The notes under the pieces: model-generated | Told to the model about the DNA's origin: nothing | The model's database searches: none | Seen by the model: only the letters and a program-made list of their open reading frames with translations | In this document: positions 51,881 through 59,306 of the stretch, piece by piece | Layout: the number at the start of each line of letters is the position of its first letter | How positions within the stretch are numbered: the first letter of the stretch is position 1 | Assembly (NCBI RefSeq): GCF_000374925.1 | Contig: NZ_KB895550.1 | Location: 62,001 to 126,000, forward strand | DNA from: Arthrobacter sp. 131MFCol6.1 | Lineage (GTDB): Bacteria > Actinomycetota > Actinomycetes > Actinomycetales > Micrococcaceae | DNA: 64,000 nt | Direction: 5' to 3' | Position numbers and translations under genes: made by a program

Positions 51881-51889
51881 GCCCTGCTG

Positions 51890-51939
51890 ACTGAGCAATA
51901 CTGAGCAATACTGAGCAGCACTAAGCACCACCAAGCAAC
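51890..51939. repeat. five 10-bp tandem repeats after the substrate-binding gene
   Basis: Five successive units derived from ACTGAGCAAT (two exact copies, then ACTGAGCAGC, ACTAAGCACC, ACCAAGCAAC) start 9 nt after the stop codon. The stepwise divergence suggests slippage duplication. It ends 4 nt before the terminator. Confidence 0.7.
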
Positions 51940-51942
51940 GGC

Positions 51943-51985
51943 CGAGGCCGGTGCCCCCGGAACCATCCGGGCGGCGCCGGCCTCG
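51943..51985 (+). terminator. terminator of the peptide ABC operon
   Basis: A stem of about 17 pairs (starting at 9 perfect pairs, 51943-51951 with 51977-51985, then a G-U pair and one bulge) with loop AACCAT is followed by TTCGATT. It is a good Rho-independent candidate. Confidence 0.75.
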
Positions 51986-52045
51986 TTCGATTAAGCCCTG
52001 CCGGTCAGCCACCCGGGCTCCGGCCCAGCCGGTAGCCTTGGCACC

Positions 52046-53101
52046 ATGAGCAACGATTCAACCCGGCCCATCCGCACCGCCGTCGCCGGCTTCGGCCTTT
52101 CGGGCAGCGTCTTCCACGCCCCGTTCATCGCCGCAAACCCCGCCTATTCGCTCGACGCCATTTCCACCTCCGACGCCGCCAGGAAGTCTGCCGCCGCACA
52201 CAGCTATCCGGCGGCCAGGATCGTGGACACACCGGCCGAGATCCTGGAGCTCGCGGGCGAACTGGACCTGCTGGTGCTCGGCACGCCGCCCGCCACCCAC
52301 TACCCACTCGCGAAAGCGGCGCTGGAAGCCGGGCTCGACGTCGTCGTCGACAAGCCGTTCGCTGTCCGCAGCGCCGAAGGACAAGAGCTCATAGACCTGG
52401 CCGCGCGGCTGGGCCGGGTGCTCACGGTGTTCCAGAACCGGCGCTGGGACGGCGACTTCCTCACGGTGAAGGCCCTCATGGACACCGGAGCCTTCGGCAC
52501 GGTCAGCCGCTTTGAGTCCCGCTTTGAGCGGTGGTCGCCCGACGTCCCCAAAGCGTGGAAGGCGGCCGCCACGGCGGACGACGGCGGCGGAGTGCTGTTT
52601 GACCTCGGCACCCACCTGCTGGACCAGGCAGTGCAGCTTTTTGGGCCGGCAACGGTCACGCACGCGGAGCTGGCCGCCCGGCGGCCCGGAAGCAAAGCGG
52701 ACGATGACGTCTTCGTGGTCCTGCGGCACAACTCCGGGGTGACCAGCCACCTGTGGATGAACATGCTGTGCGCCCAGCAGGGCCCGCGCTACCGCATGCT
52801 GGGCAGCGAGGGCGGCTTCACCAAGCACGGCGTGGACCCGCAGGAGCCCTACATCGTGGCCGGCGGAAGCCCGCTGGACGCCGACTACGGCGTGGAAGAT
52901 CCGGACTGGGCCGGGCTGCTGGGACGCGACGGGCACCTGGACCGGCTGCCCACCGAACGCGGCGCCTACCCGGAGTTCTACCGGATCCTGGCCGCCAAGA
53001 TCGCCGACGGCGGTGCCGCCTCGGCGCTGCCCGTCCCCGTCGACCCCGCGGGCCCGCTCCAGGTGCTGCAGCTGATCGAGCAGGCCCGGTCCCTGGCTTA
53101 A
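52046..53101 (+). CDS. Gfo/Idh/MocA-family oxidoreductase
   Basis: A 351-residue NAD(P)-dependent oxidoreductase. TAVAGFGLSGSVFHAPFIAANPAYSLDAI is the Rossmann opening, DLLVLGTPPATHYPLAKAALEAGLDVVVDKPFAV contains the catalytic EKP-type lysine motif (here DKP), and GGGVLFDLGTHLLDQAVQLFG holds the GxHxxD active site. Substrates are usually sugars or polyols; this one is unknown. TAGCCT ends 7 nt before the ATG and there is no ribosome site, so the mRNA is probably leaderless. It stands alone between two terminator-like structures. Confidence 0.92.
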   Translation: MSNDSTRPIRTAVAGFGLSGSVFHAPFIAANPAYSLDAISTSDAARKSAAAHSYPAARIVDTPAEILELAGELDLLVLGTPPATHYPLAKAALEAGLDVVVDKPFAVRSAEGQELIDLAARLGRVLTVFQNRRWDGDFLTVKALMDTGAFGTVSRFESRFERWSPDVPKAWKAAATADDGGGVLFDLGTHLLDQAVQLFGPATVTHAELAARRPGSKADDDVFVVLRHNSGVTSHLWMNMLCAQQGPRYRMLGSEGGFTKHGVDPQEPYIVAGGSPLDADYGVEDPDWAGLLGRDGHLDRLPTERGAYPEFYRILAAKIADGGAASALPVPVDPAGPLQVLQLIEQARSLA

Positions 53102-53107
53102 ACACCA

Positions 53108-53167
53108 ATCGACTGCTCCGCAACTGCCGTTCTGGGGGTCCAAAAGGGCGGTAACGGAGCAGCCGAT
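53108..53167. repeat. long inverted repeat after the Gfo/Idh gene
   Basis: Arms 53108-53120 and 53155-53167 pair at 12 of 13 positions around a 34-nt core that carries CTGCCGTTC. It begins 6 nt after the stop codon, so it may serve as a terminator. Its design resembles the repeat at 62512-62578. Confidence 0.55.
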
Positions 53168-53230
53168 GGGGTTCCCTGGCCGAGCTTGCGAGGCGAGGGG
53201 GCCGGTGGGGAGGAGCAGCCGATGCAGTGG

Positions 53231-53280
53231 TGGCTACGCGGAGACCAACAGGTTACGCGGTGCTGGCTACGCGGAGACCA
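53231..53280. repeat. 17-bp direct repeat duplicating the alanine dehydrogenase 3' end
   Basis: TGGCTACGCGGAGACCA occurs at 53231-53247 and again at 53264-53280. The second copy encodes the last residues and stop of the convergent alanine dehydrogenase; the first lies outside any gene. GGAGCAGCCGATG is also duplicated nearby (53156 and 53212). Confidence 0.65.
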
Positions 53281-54385
53281 GCTCGTGCCAGTCGGCGACG
53301 AGGGGCAGGTTGTGCGCCTCGGAGACCGAGCGGTGGGCAACCTTGCCGCCGGCGATGTTCAGGCCGGCGGCCAGCGCGGCGTCGCGCTCAAACGCGGCCT
53401 TGACGCCCAGGTTTGCCAGTGAAACGGCGTAGCGCAGGGTGACGTTGGTCAGCGCGTACGTGGACGTGTTCGGGACGGCGCCGGGCATGTTGGCGACGCA
53501 GTAGAAGATCGTGTTGTGGACCTTGTACGTCGGTTCCTGGTGCGTGGTGGGGTGGGTGTCCTCGAAGCAGCCGCCCTGGTCCACGGCGATGTCCACCAGC
53601 ACGGAGCCGGGCTTCATCCGGGCCACGAGCTCGTTGGTGACGAGCTTCGGGGCCTTGGCGCCCGGGATCAGGACCGAACCGATGACGAGGTCGGCGTCGA
53701 CCACGGACTTCTCGATCTCGTACTTGTTGGACGCGACGGTCTTCAGGCGGCCCTGGTACTGGGCATCCAGTTCGCGCAGGCGGTTGATGTTGATGTCCAG
53801 GATGGTGACGTCGGCGCCCAGGCCCAGGGCCATGGCGGCGGCGTTGGTGCCGGCAACACCGGCGCCGAGGACAACGACCTTGGCCGGACGGACGCCCGGG
53901 ACGCCGCCGAGCAGCACGCCCTTGCCGCCAGCCGGGGCCATCAGGGAGGTGGCGCCGACCTGCACGGACAGCCGGCCGGCAACCTCGGACATCGGGGCCA
54001 GCAGCGGCAGGGACCTGCCCTCCTGGACCGTCTCGTAGGCGATGGCGGTGACGCCGGAGTTGATCAGTGCCTGCGTCAGTTCCGGCTCGGCGGCCAGGTG
54101 CAGGTAGGTGAAGAGGACCAGGCCCTTGCGGAAGCGGTGGTATTCGGCCTTGACCGGTTCCTTGACCTTCAGCACCATGTCGGCGCGGCCCCAGACGTCG
54201 TCGGCTTCGGCGACGATTTCGGCGCCGGCAATCGCGTATTCCTCATCCGTGATGCCGGAGCCCAGGCCCGCGCCGCGCTCGACGAGGACCTCGTGGCCGT
54301 GGGTCCGGAATTCGTGGACGCCGGCCGCCGTGATGGCGACGCGGAATTCGTTGTTTTTGATCTCTTTGGGTACGCCGATGATCAT
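53267..54385 (-). CDS. ald: alanine dehydrogenase
   Basis: A 372-residue NAD-dependent alanine dehydrogenase that interconverts alanine and pyruvate plus ammonia. The family opening MIIGVPKEIKNNEFRVAITAAGVHEFRTHGHEVLVERGAG is followed by substrate residues in YLHLAAEPELTQAL and the NAD loop VVLGAGVAGTNAAAMALGLGADVTILDINI, then DLVIGSVLIPGAKAPKLV and the typical VDIAVDQGGCFEDTHPTTH. Its length is normal. It diverges from a PucR-type regulator, the arrangement known for ald and its activator. The 3' end is duplicated just downstream. Confidence 0.97.
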   Translation of the reverse strand: MIIGVPKEIKNNEFRVAITAAGVHEFRTHGHEVLVERGAGLGSGITDEEYAIAGAEIVAEADDVWGRADMVLKVKEPVKAEYHRFRKGLVLFTYLHLAAEPELTQALINSGVTAIAYETVQEGRSLPLLAPMSEVAGRLSVQVGATSLMAPAGGKGVLLGGVPGVRPAKVVVLGAGVAGTNAAAMALGLGADVTILDININRLRELDAQYQGRLKTVASNKYEIEKSVVDADLVIGSVLIPGAKAPKLVTNELVARMKPGSVLVDIAVDQGGCFEDTHPTTHQEPTYKVHNTIFYCVANMPGAVPNTSTYALTNVTLRYAVSLANLGVKAAFERDAALAAGLNIAGGKVAHRSVSEAHNLPLVADWHELVSA

Positions 54386-54517
54386 TTGTTAGCTCCAGTG
54401 GATGGTGGCCTCGTGGGCCAGGATGAGCGGGGGGATTCGTACTTCCAGAATAAATCCCGCTGTGAGGCACGCGACAGGTGCCGCCGCCGGAGGCGGGACG
54501 CCCGCCGCGTCATTCCG

Positions 54518-54532
54518 GGATTTCTCAAATCC
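54518..54532. promoter_or_regulatory. candidate regulator operator in the ald divergent gap
   Basis: GGATTTCTCAAATCC has perfect 6-nt arms around CTC and lies between ald and its probable regulator. The larger stretch CCGGGATTTCTCAAATCCGGGG extends the symmetry with one extra base. Confidence 0.4.
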
Positions 54533-54631
54533 GGGGATAGACATTTGTCGAGGGAGCGGACGGCAGGTGTCGGCTCGTGTCCGTCGCGGATGCATTCGCA
54601 GTGCGGCGGGCCGGGGCAGTAGTCTGGCAGG

Positions 54632-55852
54632 ATGCAGCAGCAGGACGTGGAGCAGCTCGTGGAGCAGGTGGCGCAGCGGCTGGGCCGCGGTCTCTCCCTC
54701 GAGGACCTCGACGGCTTACTCCTCGCCTACAGCTCCAACCAATCCCATGCGGACCGGGTCCGGGTGAACTTCCTGCTCAGTAAGCGTGTCCCCGTGGACG
54801 TCATCGCGTGGCAGCTCTCGCACGGGATTGCGACGGCGGTCCGGCCGGTCGTCGTGCCGGCCAACGCCGACCTCGGCATGCTGGGGCGTGTGTGCGTGCC
54901 GCTGCTGGTGCGGGGCTTCCGGGTGGGGTACCTGTGGGTCCAGCTCGACGCCGAGGAGCCCGGCGCCGCGACCGTCCTGGCCCAGCTGCAGGATGTGGCG
55001 CCGGAGCTGGAGCAGCTGTCCTCCCTGCTGCTGGATTCCAACACGGCGGAGTCCGAGTTCCGGCGGCGGCGCGAGCAGGAGTTCCTGGCGGCCTGCGCCG
55101 GGGAGGCCAACGCGGCGGCGGCTGTCGCGGGCTGGAAAGAAGTCCAGGGCAAGGGGCCTTGGCAGCTGGTGACCGTCCTGGACGCCGATGGCTGGGCCGG
55201 GGGCTCGGATCCCATTGCCGACACGCTCATTCACCGCTCCGCTGCGCTGCAGGCGACCATCGGGGTGGATGCCGCACTGTTCAGCGCCGGCACGGAGACG
55301 CACGCGGTGGTGCTCTTCAAGGAATCCACGGGACGCGCGGACCACGCCCAGGTGCTGGTCCACTATCAACTCGAACTCGCCAAACGCTCCGGGCGCACGG
55401 TCCGGCGGATCATCCTGGGCACGTCCGAGGGATTTGCCAAGCCGCGGGAACTGGCCGAGGCCTACCGGCAGTCACGGCAGGCGGCCCAGGCCGCGGCGGT
55501 GGATCCGCAGCTGGGCGAGCTCGTCGACTGCCGGGCAACCGGCGTCTACCAGCTGCTGGCCTCGGCCGGGGGCGGCGCGGGGGCCTGGGCCGATGCCGGC
55601 TCCGTGTATTTCCGCATCCTCGAGGACCATGACCGCAACCACGAGCTGCTGCCCGTGCTGGAGCTGTTCTACGACAACGACGGCTCGGTCCAGGAGGTCG
55701 CTGCCAAGCTGCACCTGCACCGGAGCAGCATCTACAACCGGCTCGGCCGGATCCGCCAGCTGCTGGGCGTGGACCCGTTGAAGGGGATGGTGCGGCTGGA
55801 ACTGCATGCCGGGCTCAAGGCGCGGCGCTGGGCGGGCCGGCCCAGAATCTAG
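54632..55852 (+). CDS. PucR/CdaR-type transcriptional regulator, likely activator of ald (AdeR-like)
   Basis: A 406-residue regulator with a helical N-terminus (VEQVAQRLGRGLSLEDLDGLLLAYSS), a GGDEF-like/GAF-like central region and a C-terminal PucR helix-turn-helix: VLELFYDNDGSVQEVAAKLHLHRSSIYNRLGRIRQLLGVDP. It diverges from ald, and homologues such as AdeR or AldR regulate alanine dehydrogenase in response to alanine. The ATG has no ribosome site, but TAGTCT ends 6 nt upstream (54620-54625), so the mRNA is likely leaderless. The ligand is inferred. Confidence 0.88.
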   Translation: MQQQDVEQLVEQVAQRLGRGLSLEDLDGLLLAYSSNQSHADRVRVNFLLSKRVPVDVIAWQLSHGIATAVRPVVVPANADLGMLGRVCVPLLVRGFRVGYLWVQLDAEEPGAATVLAQLQDVAPELEQLSSLLLDSNTAESEFRRRREQEFLAACAGEANAAAAVAGWKEVQGKGPWQLVTVLDADGWAGGSDPIADTLIHRSAALQATIGVDAALFSAGTETHAVVLFKESTGRADHAQVLVHYQLELAKRSGRTVRRIILGTSEGFAKPRELAEAYRQSRQAAQAAAVDPQLGELVDCRATGVYQLLASAGGGAGAWADAGSVYFRILEDHDRNHELLPVLELFYDNDGSVQEVAAKLHLHRSSIYNRLGRIRQLLGVDPLKGMVRLELHAGLKARRWAGRPRI

Positions 55853-55860
55853 CGTCGCGC

Positions 55861-56130
55861 TTAGCCCTCGCGCTTGGAGGGGTCGACGTCGAGGGCCGGC
55901 TTCGCATCGCCGCCAAGGTCCTGGCGAAGGTCCGGGCCGGGGCCGGCCGTGCCGGCGGCGTTCCGGCGGCGGGCAATCCGGCTGTCCACCCAGAGCGACA
56001 CCGCTACGAAAGCGACGCCGCTGGCCAAATAGGTGGCGGTGTTGTTCAGGCCCATCGCGGTTCCGAAGATGCCAGCGAGCAACATGGCGGCGATCCCTGC
56101 CACGATGTGCCACCCTCTGAATTTACCCAC
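55861..56130 (-). CDS. small membrane protein, unknown function
   Basis: An 89-residue protein with a GTG start at 56130. Two hydrophobic helices (WHIVAGIAAMLLAGIFGTAMGL and TATYLASGVAFVAVSLWV) are followed by a charged cytosolic tail (RIARRRNAAG...KREG). No family is recognised. Its stop is only 8 bp from the convergent PucR regulator stop, and no terminator is visible in that gap. It may be transcribed with the HTH gene at 56205, 74 bp upstream. Confidence 0.7.
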   Translation of the reverse strand: MGKFRGWHIVAGIAAMLLAGIFGTAMGLNNTATYLASGVAFVAVSLWVDSRIARRRNAAGTAGPGPDLRQDLGGDAKPALDVDPSKREG

Positions 56131-56204
56131 ATTCCAAGCTTAACCCGCGGGATATCAGTGCTTCCGCGCCGGACAGGGATCGTTGCTTGATCCTTATCAC
56201 TGCT

Positions 56205-56627
56205 TCATGAAGCATCTGCTCCCTCGTCATCCTGGCCGGCCGGCGTCGCGGCGCCCGTACTATTCTTCTTCTGCGTTTCGAGCCAGGCCATGACATCGGC
56301 CAGCCGGATCCGGCGGTGCGTTCCCCGGTATTCCACCGGGATCTCGCCGCGGTCGGTCATGTTCCGCAGATACGTGTGCGAGATCCCCGCAAGCTCCGCG
56401 GCCCTGGATGTCGTCAGCATTTCCTCGACGCTGCTGACCGTCACGGCCTCGCCGCGGCTGAAGCGGCCCAGCAGATCGACGACGGCGTCCCGCGCCGCCG
56501 GCGGCAGCCGGTGGACCGTGCCGTCCACGAACACCGTGATGTCGTGGCTGCCGTCGAGGGCGTACCTGAGGTTCTGCGCATCCTCGGCCGGGAGGCCGGC
56601 CGTGACCCGGGGGGCTATCAGTGCCAT
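56205..56627 (-). CDS. excisionase-type HTH protein, antitoxin-like, no toxin partner seen
   Basis: A 140-residue protein. The C-terminal half is a MerR/excisionase-type HTH_17: VEEMLTTSRAAELAGISHTYLRNMTDRGEIPVEYRGTHRRIRLADVMAWLE. The N-terminal half (MALIAPRVTAGLPAEDAQNLRYALDGSHDITVFVDGTVHRLPPAARDAVVDLLGRFSRGEAVTV) matches the arrangement of antitoxins often paired with PIN-domain toxins. No PIN or other toxin frame follows within the 74-bp gap or in the small membrane protein. TAGGAT ends 6 nt before the ATG, so the mRNA is probably leaderless. It may instead be a solitary regulator. Confidence 0.75.
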   Translation of the reverse strand: MALIAPRVTAGLPAEDAQNLRYALDGSHDITVFVDGTVHRLPPAARDAVVDLLGRFSRGEAVTVSSVEEMLTTSRAAELAGISHTYLRNMTDRGEIPVEYRGTHRRIRLADVMAWLETQKKNSTGAATPAGQDDEGADAS

Positions 56628-56649
56628 GAGTGCATCCTAGCCGCAGCCA

Positions 56650-58335
56650 CTACAGCCCAAGGTCCTCCAACACCGGCAGCTTTGCCCGCACCCAGGCCCG
56701 GGCCTCGGTAGCGCTCGGCGCGGACAGGGCCAGCTTGGCCAGCTCCCGCGCCTCGGCCAGGGTGACGGTCTTCAGCACGGCGGCGACGGCCGCGATGGAA
56801 CGCGCCGTCATGGACAGCGTGGTGACGCCCAGCCCCGTGAGGACGACGGCGAGGGCAGGGTCCGCCGCGGCCTCGCCGCACACGCCCACCGGTTTGTTGT
56901 GGCCCTCGGCCGCGGAACCTTCCACGGTCAGGCCCACGAGCCGCAGCACGGCGGGCTGCCAGGGCGTGTTCAGGGCGGCCAGCGGGCCGAGCTGGCGGTC
57001 GGCGGCCATGGCGTACTGGGTGAGGTCATTGGTGCCCAGGCTGGCGAAGCCGACCTCGCGGAGAATGGCCTCGGCCGTCAGTGCCGCCGACGGGACCTCC
57101 ACCATGACGCCGGGCGTCTTGATCCCTGCCGCGGCGCACAGCGAGGCAAAGCGGGCCGCTTCCTCAGCGGTGGAAATCATCGGGGCCATCACCCAGACGT
57201 CGGCCTCCGATGCCTTCTCGGCCAGGGCAATGGCCTGCAGCTGGCGCTCCAGGACCCCGGGCGTGGTGAAGTCGGTCCGGTAGCCGCGGACGCCCAGGGC
57301 GGGGTTGGGCTCGGTGGCGTCGGTCAGGAACGGCAGCGGCTTGTCCGCGCCGGCGTCGAGCGTGCGGAGCACCACCTTCTTGCCGGGGAAGGCGTCGAAA
57401 ACGCCCTGGTAGGCGGCGGCCTGTTCCTCCACGGTCGGTTCGGTGTCCCGCTCCAGGAAGCAGAACTCGGTCCGGAACAGCCCCACGCCCTGGGCGTTCA
57501 GGCCGGCCGCGGCCACGGCGTCCTTGGCGCCGCCGACATTGGCCAGGAGCGGCACGAGGTGGCCGTCCGCCGTCGTGCCGGTCCCGTCGAAGGCGGCGAG
57601 CAGCGACGCCGTGGCGGCCCAGTGGGCTGCGGCCGCGCGCTGGGACTCGTCGGGGTCCGCGGTGATGAGGCCGGCCGCGCCGTCCACGTACACCTCGGTG
57701 CCGTCGGCGAGTTCGTCGACTCCGGCCGCGGCGACCACGGCGGGCAGGCCCAGCGAGCGGGCAATGATCGCGGTGTGGGACTGCGGGCCGCCGCCGGCGG
57801 TGACCAGGGCCAGGATCTTCTCCGGATCCAGGGTGGCGGTATCGGCCGGGGCCAGGTCCTCGGCGATGAGGATGAACGGGGTGGGGGACACGGGAATGCC
57901 CGGCGCGGGAACGCCGCGCAGTTCCGCCACGATCCGGGAGCGGACATCCAGGACATCCGTGGCGCGCTCGGCCATGTAGCCGCCCAGGTTGTGCAGCATT
58001 TCCGAGACCGAGGCGCCGGCTTCCCAGATCGCCCGCTGCCCGGAGGTGCCGCGGCCGATCAGTTTCGCGGCGGACTTGAGCAGCATGGTGTCGGTGGCCA
58101 TCAGGGCCGTGGCCTCGAGGACGGCCTTGCCGTCGCCCGTGACGGTCTCGGAACGGGCCTTCAGTTCGTCGTGGACGGATTTCGCCGCGGCCTTCAGCGC
58201 CGCCGTCGCGTCTTCCGCCGTGACGCCGGCGGGGAGCTGCTCTCCGGCGGGCGGTTCGCTGATCGGTTTGGGCATCTGCCGGACGGTGCCGATGATGCGG
58301 CCGGGGCTAACGCCTACTCCTGGGAAGTTCTGCAC
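56650..58335 (-). CDS. ptsI: PTS enzyme I (phosphoenolpyruvate-protein phosphotransferase)
   Basis: A 561-residue enzyme that passes phosphate from PEP to HPr. The swivelling phosphohistidine is His187 in GGGPQSHTAIIARSLGLPAV. The PEP barrel has FRTEFCFLERDTEPTVEEQAAAY, VLRTLDAGADKPLPFL and the C-terminal GVCGEAAADPALAV with its cysteine. The GTG at 58335 follows GAGGACC by 5-6 nt. It lies 184 bp from the divergent TetR gene and near the mannitol PTS it would feed; no HPr gene is in this window. Confidence 0.96.
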   Translation of the reverse strand: MQNFPGVGVSPGRIIGTVRQMPKPISEPPAGEQLPAGVTAEDATAALKAAAKSVHDELKARSETVTGDGKAVLEATALMATDTMLLKSAAKLIGRGTSGQRAIWEAGASVSEMLHNLGGYMAERATDVLDVRSRIVAELRGVPAPGIPVSPTPFILIAEDLAPADTATLDPEKILALVTAGGGPQSHTAIIARSLGLPAVVAAAGVDELADGTEVYVDGAAGLITADPDESQRAAAAHWAATASLLAAFDGTGTTADGHLVPLLANVGGAKDAVAAAGLNAQGVGLFRTEFCFLERDTEPTVEEQAAAYQGVFDAFPGKKVVLRTLDAGADKPLPFLTDATEPNPALGVRGYRTDFTTPGVLERQLQAIALAEKASEADVWVMAPMISTAEEAARFASLCAAAGIKTPGVMVEVPSAALTAEAILREVGFASLGTNDLTQYAMAADRQLGPLAALNTPWQPAVLRLVGLTVEGSAAEGHNKPVGVCGEAAADPALAVVLTGLGVTTLSMTARSIAAVAAVLKTVTLAEARELAKLALSAPSATEARAWVRAKLPVLEDLGL

Positions 58336-58486
58336 TGAAGGTCCTCATTTTCTGTCGTAGGCCAGTGGCCACAAGCCGGTAAATCAAGTGCCGCCGCTGA
58401 CCCTGCTGGTCAAATGCGCCTGCGGCTGACGGCTACGGCAGCGGGCGGGTCACGGCACCTGAAAAAATTGTATGTGATGCAGTTCA

Positions 58487-58512
58487 TATAGCGTTGCTAT
58501 AGGTGCTAGGGT
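58487..58512 (+). promoter_or_regulatory. TetR operator and candidate promoter
   Basis: TATAGCGTTGCTATA (58487-58501) is a palindrome with perfect 6-nt arms, directly before TAGGGT (58507-58512), a plausible -10 that ends 7 nt before the ATG 58520. TTCATA at 58483-58488 could be the -35 (18-nt spacer). Together they suggest an autoregulated leaderless promoter. Confidence 0.5.
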
Positions 58513-58519
58513 AGCGGTT

Positions 58520-59248
58520 ATGAGTATCGATGGCCAGCTACCACCCAAGGCCCGGCTGCTGCGTGCGGCCGCCGAGCTGCTGGCCAACTCCGGCGGATCC
58601 CCAATCTCGACCCGCCAGATCACGCAGCAGGCCGGTGTCACGGCACCGACCCTCTACCACCACTTTGGTGACAAGGAAGGGCTGTTCGACGCCGTCGTCG
58701 CAGCAGGTTTCGACGAATATGTCGCGGGCGAACGTGACTTCGCGCCCTCTGGCCAACCTCTGGAGGACATCCGGAGGATGTGGGACAACCATGTCCAGTT
58801 CGGGCTGAAACAGCCGGAACTGTATCTCGTCATGTTCGGCAATATCCGCCCTGAGAGCCGCCCGGCCATCGTCGCCGATGCCGAGGCCCTCATGGAGGAA
58901 ATGCTGAACAAGGCGGCTGTCTCCGGCCAGCTCAACGTCCCGCCCAAGGAGGCGGCCAGGTCCATCCTGGCGGCCAACGTGGGCATGACACTCATGCTGA
59001 TCGCGGAAAAGGCGCCGGAGCGGAACCTCGAGCTCTCTGCCATGACCCGCGATGCCATGATCTTTGCGGTTTCCACCGAGCAGGCCCGGGACACCGGCTC
59101 TGTCGACAGCGGAAAGTCCTCAGTGGTTGTGGCCGCCATCGCATTGAACGCAGCACTGCAGGCGTCCCACTCGGACCAGCTCTCCAGCTCGGAACTCAAG
59201 CTCTTCCTCGAATGGCTCCACCGGATCTCCAACAGCTCCACCAGCTAG
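58520..59248 (+). CDS. TetR-family regulator (likely of mannitol or PTS genes)
   Basis: A 242-residue TetR protein. The HTH is KARLLRAAAELLANSGGSPISTRQITQQAGVTAPTLYHHFGDKEGLFDAVVAAGF. A long helical ligand domain follows, ending in an unusually extended C-terminus (VVVAAIALNAALQASHSDQLSSSELKLFLEWL). It lies between divergent ptsI and the mannitol operon 59 bp downstream, so control of mtlA-mtlD is inferred. The mRNA start appears to coincide with the ATG. The ligand is not readable. Confidence 0.88.
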   Translation: MSIDGQLPPKARLLRAAAELLANSGGSPISTRQITQQAGVTAPTLYHHFGDKEGLFDAVVAAGFDEYVAGERDFAPSGQPLEDIRRMWDNHVQFGLKQPELYLVMFGNIRPESRPAIVADAEALMEEMLNKAAVSGQLNVPPKEAARSILAANVGMTLMLIAEKAPERNLELSAMTRDAMIFAVSTEQARDTGSVDSGKSSVVVAAIALNAALQASHSDQLSSSELKLFLEWLHRISNSSTS

Positions 59249-59306
59249 CTCGGCGAAATTATCGGACCATCCTGCAAAGCAGCGGGAATGACGGTTAGGA
59301 ATTCAC

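Noticed and set aside
54386..54631. Possible glycine or other riboswitch in front of ald
   Set aside because: The gap has a short palindrome but no conserved aptamer-like core that I can recognise; the regulator gene beside it explains control.
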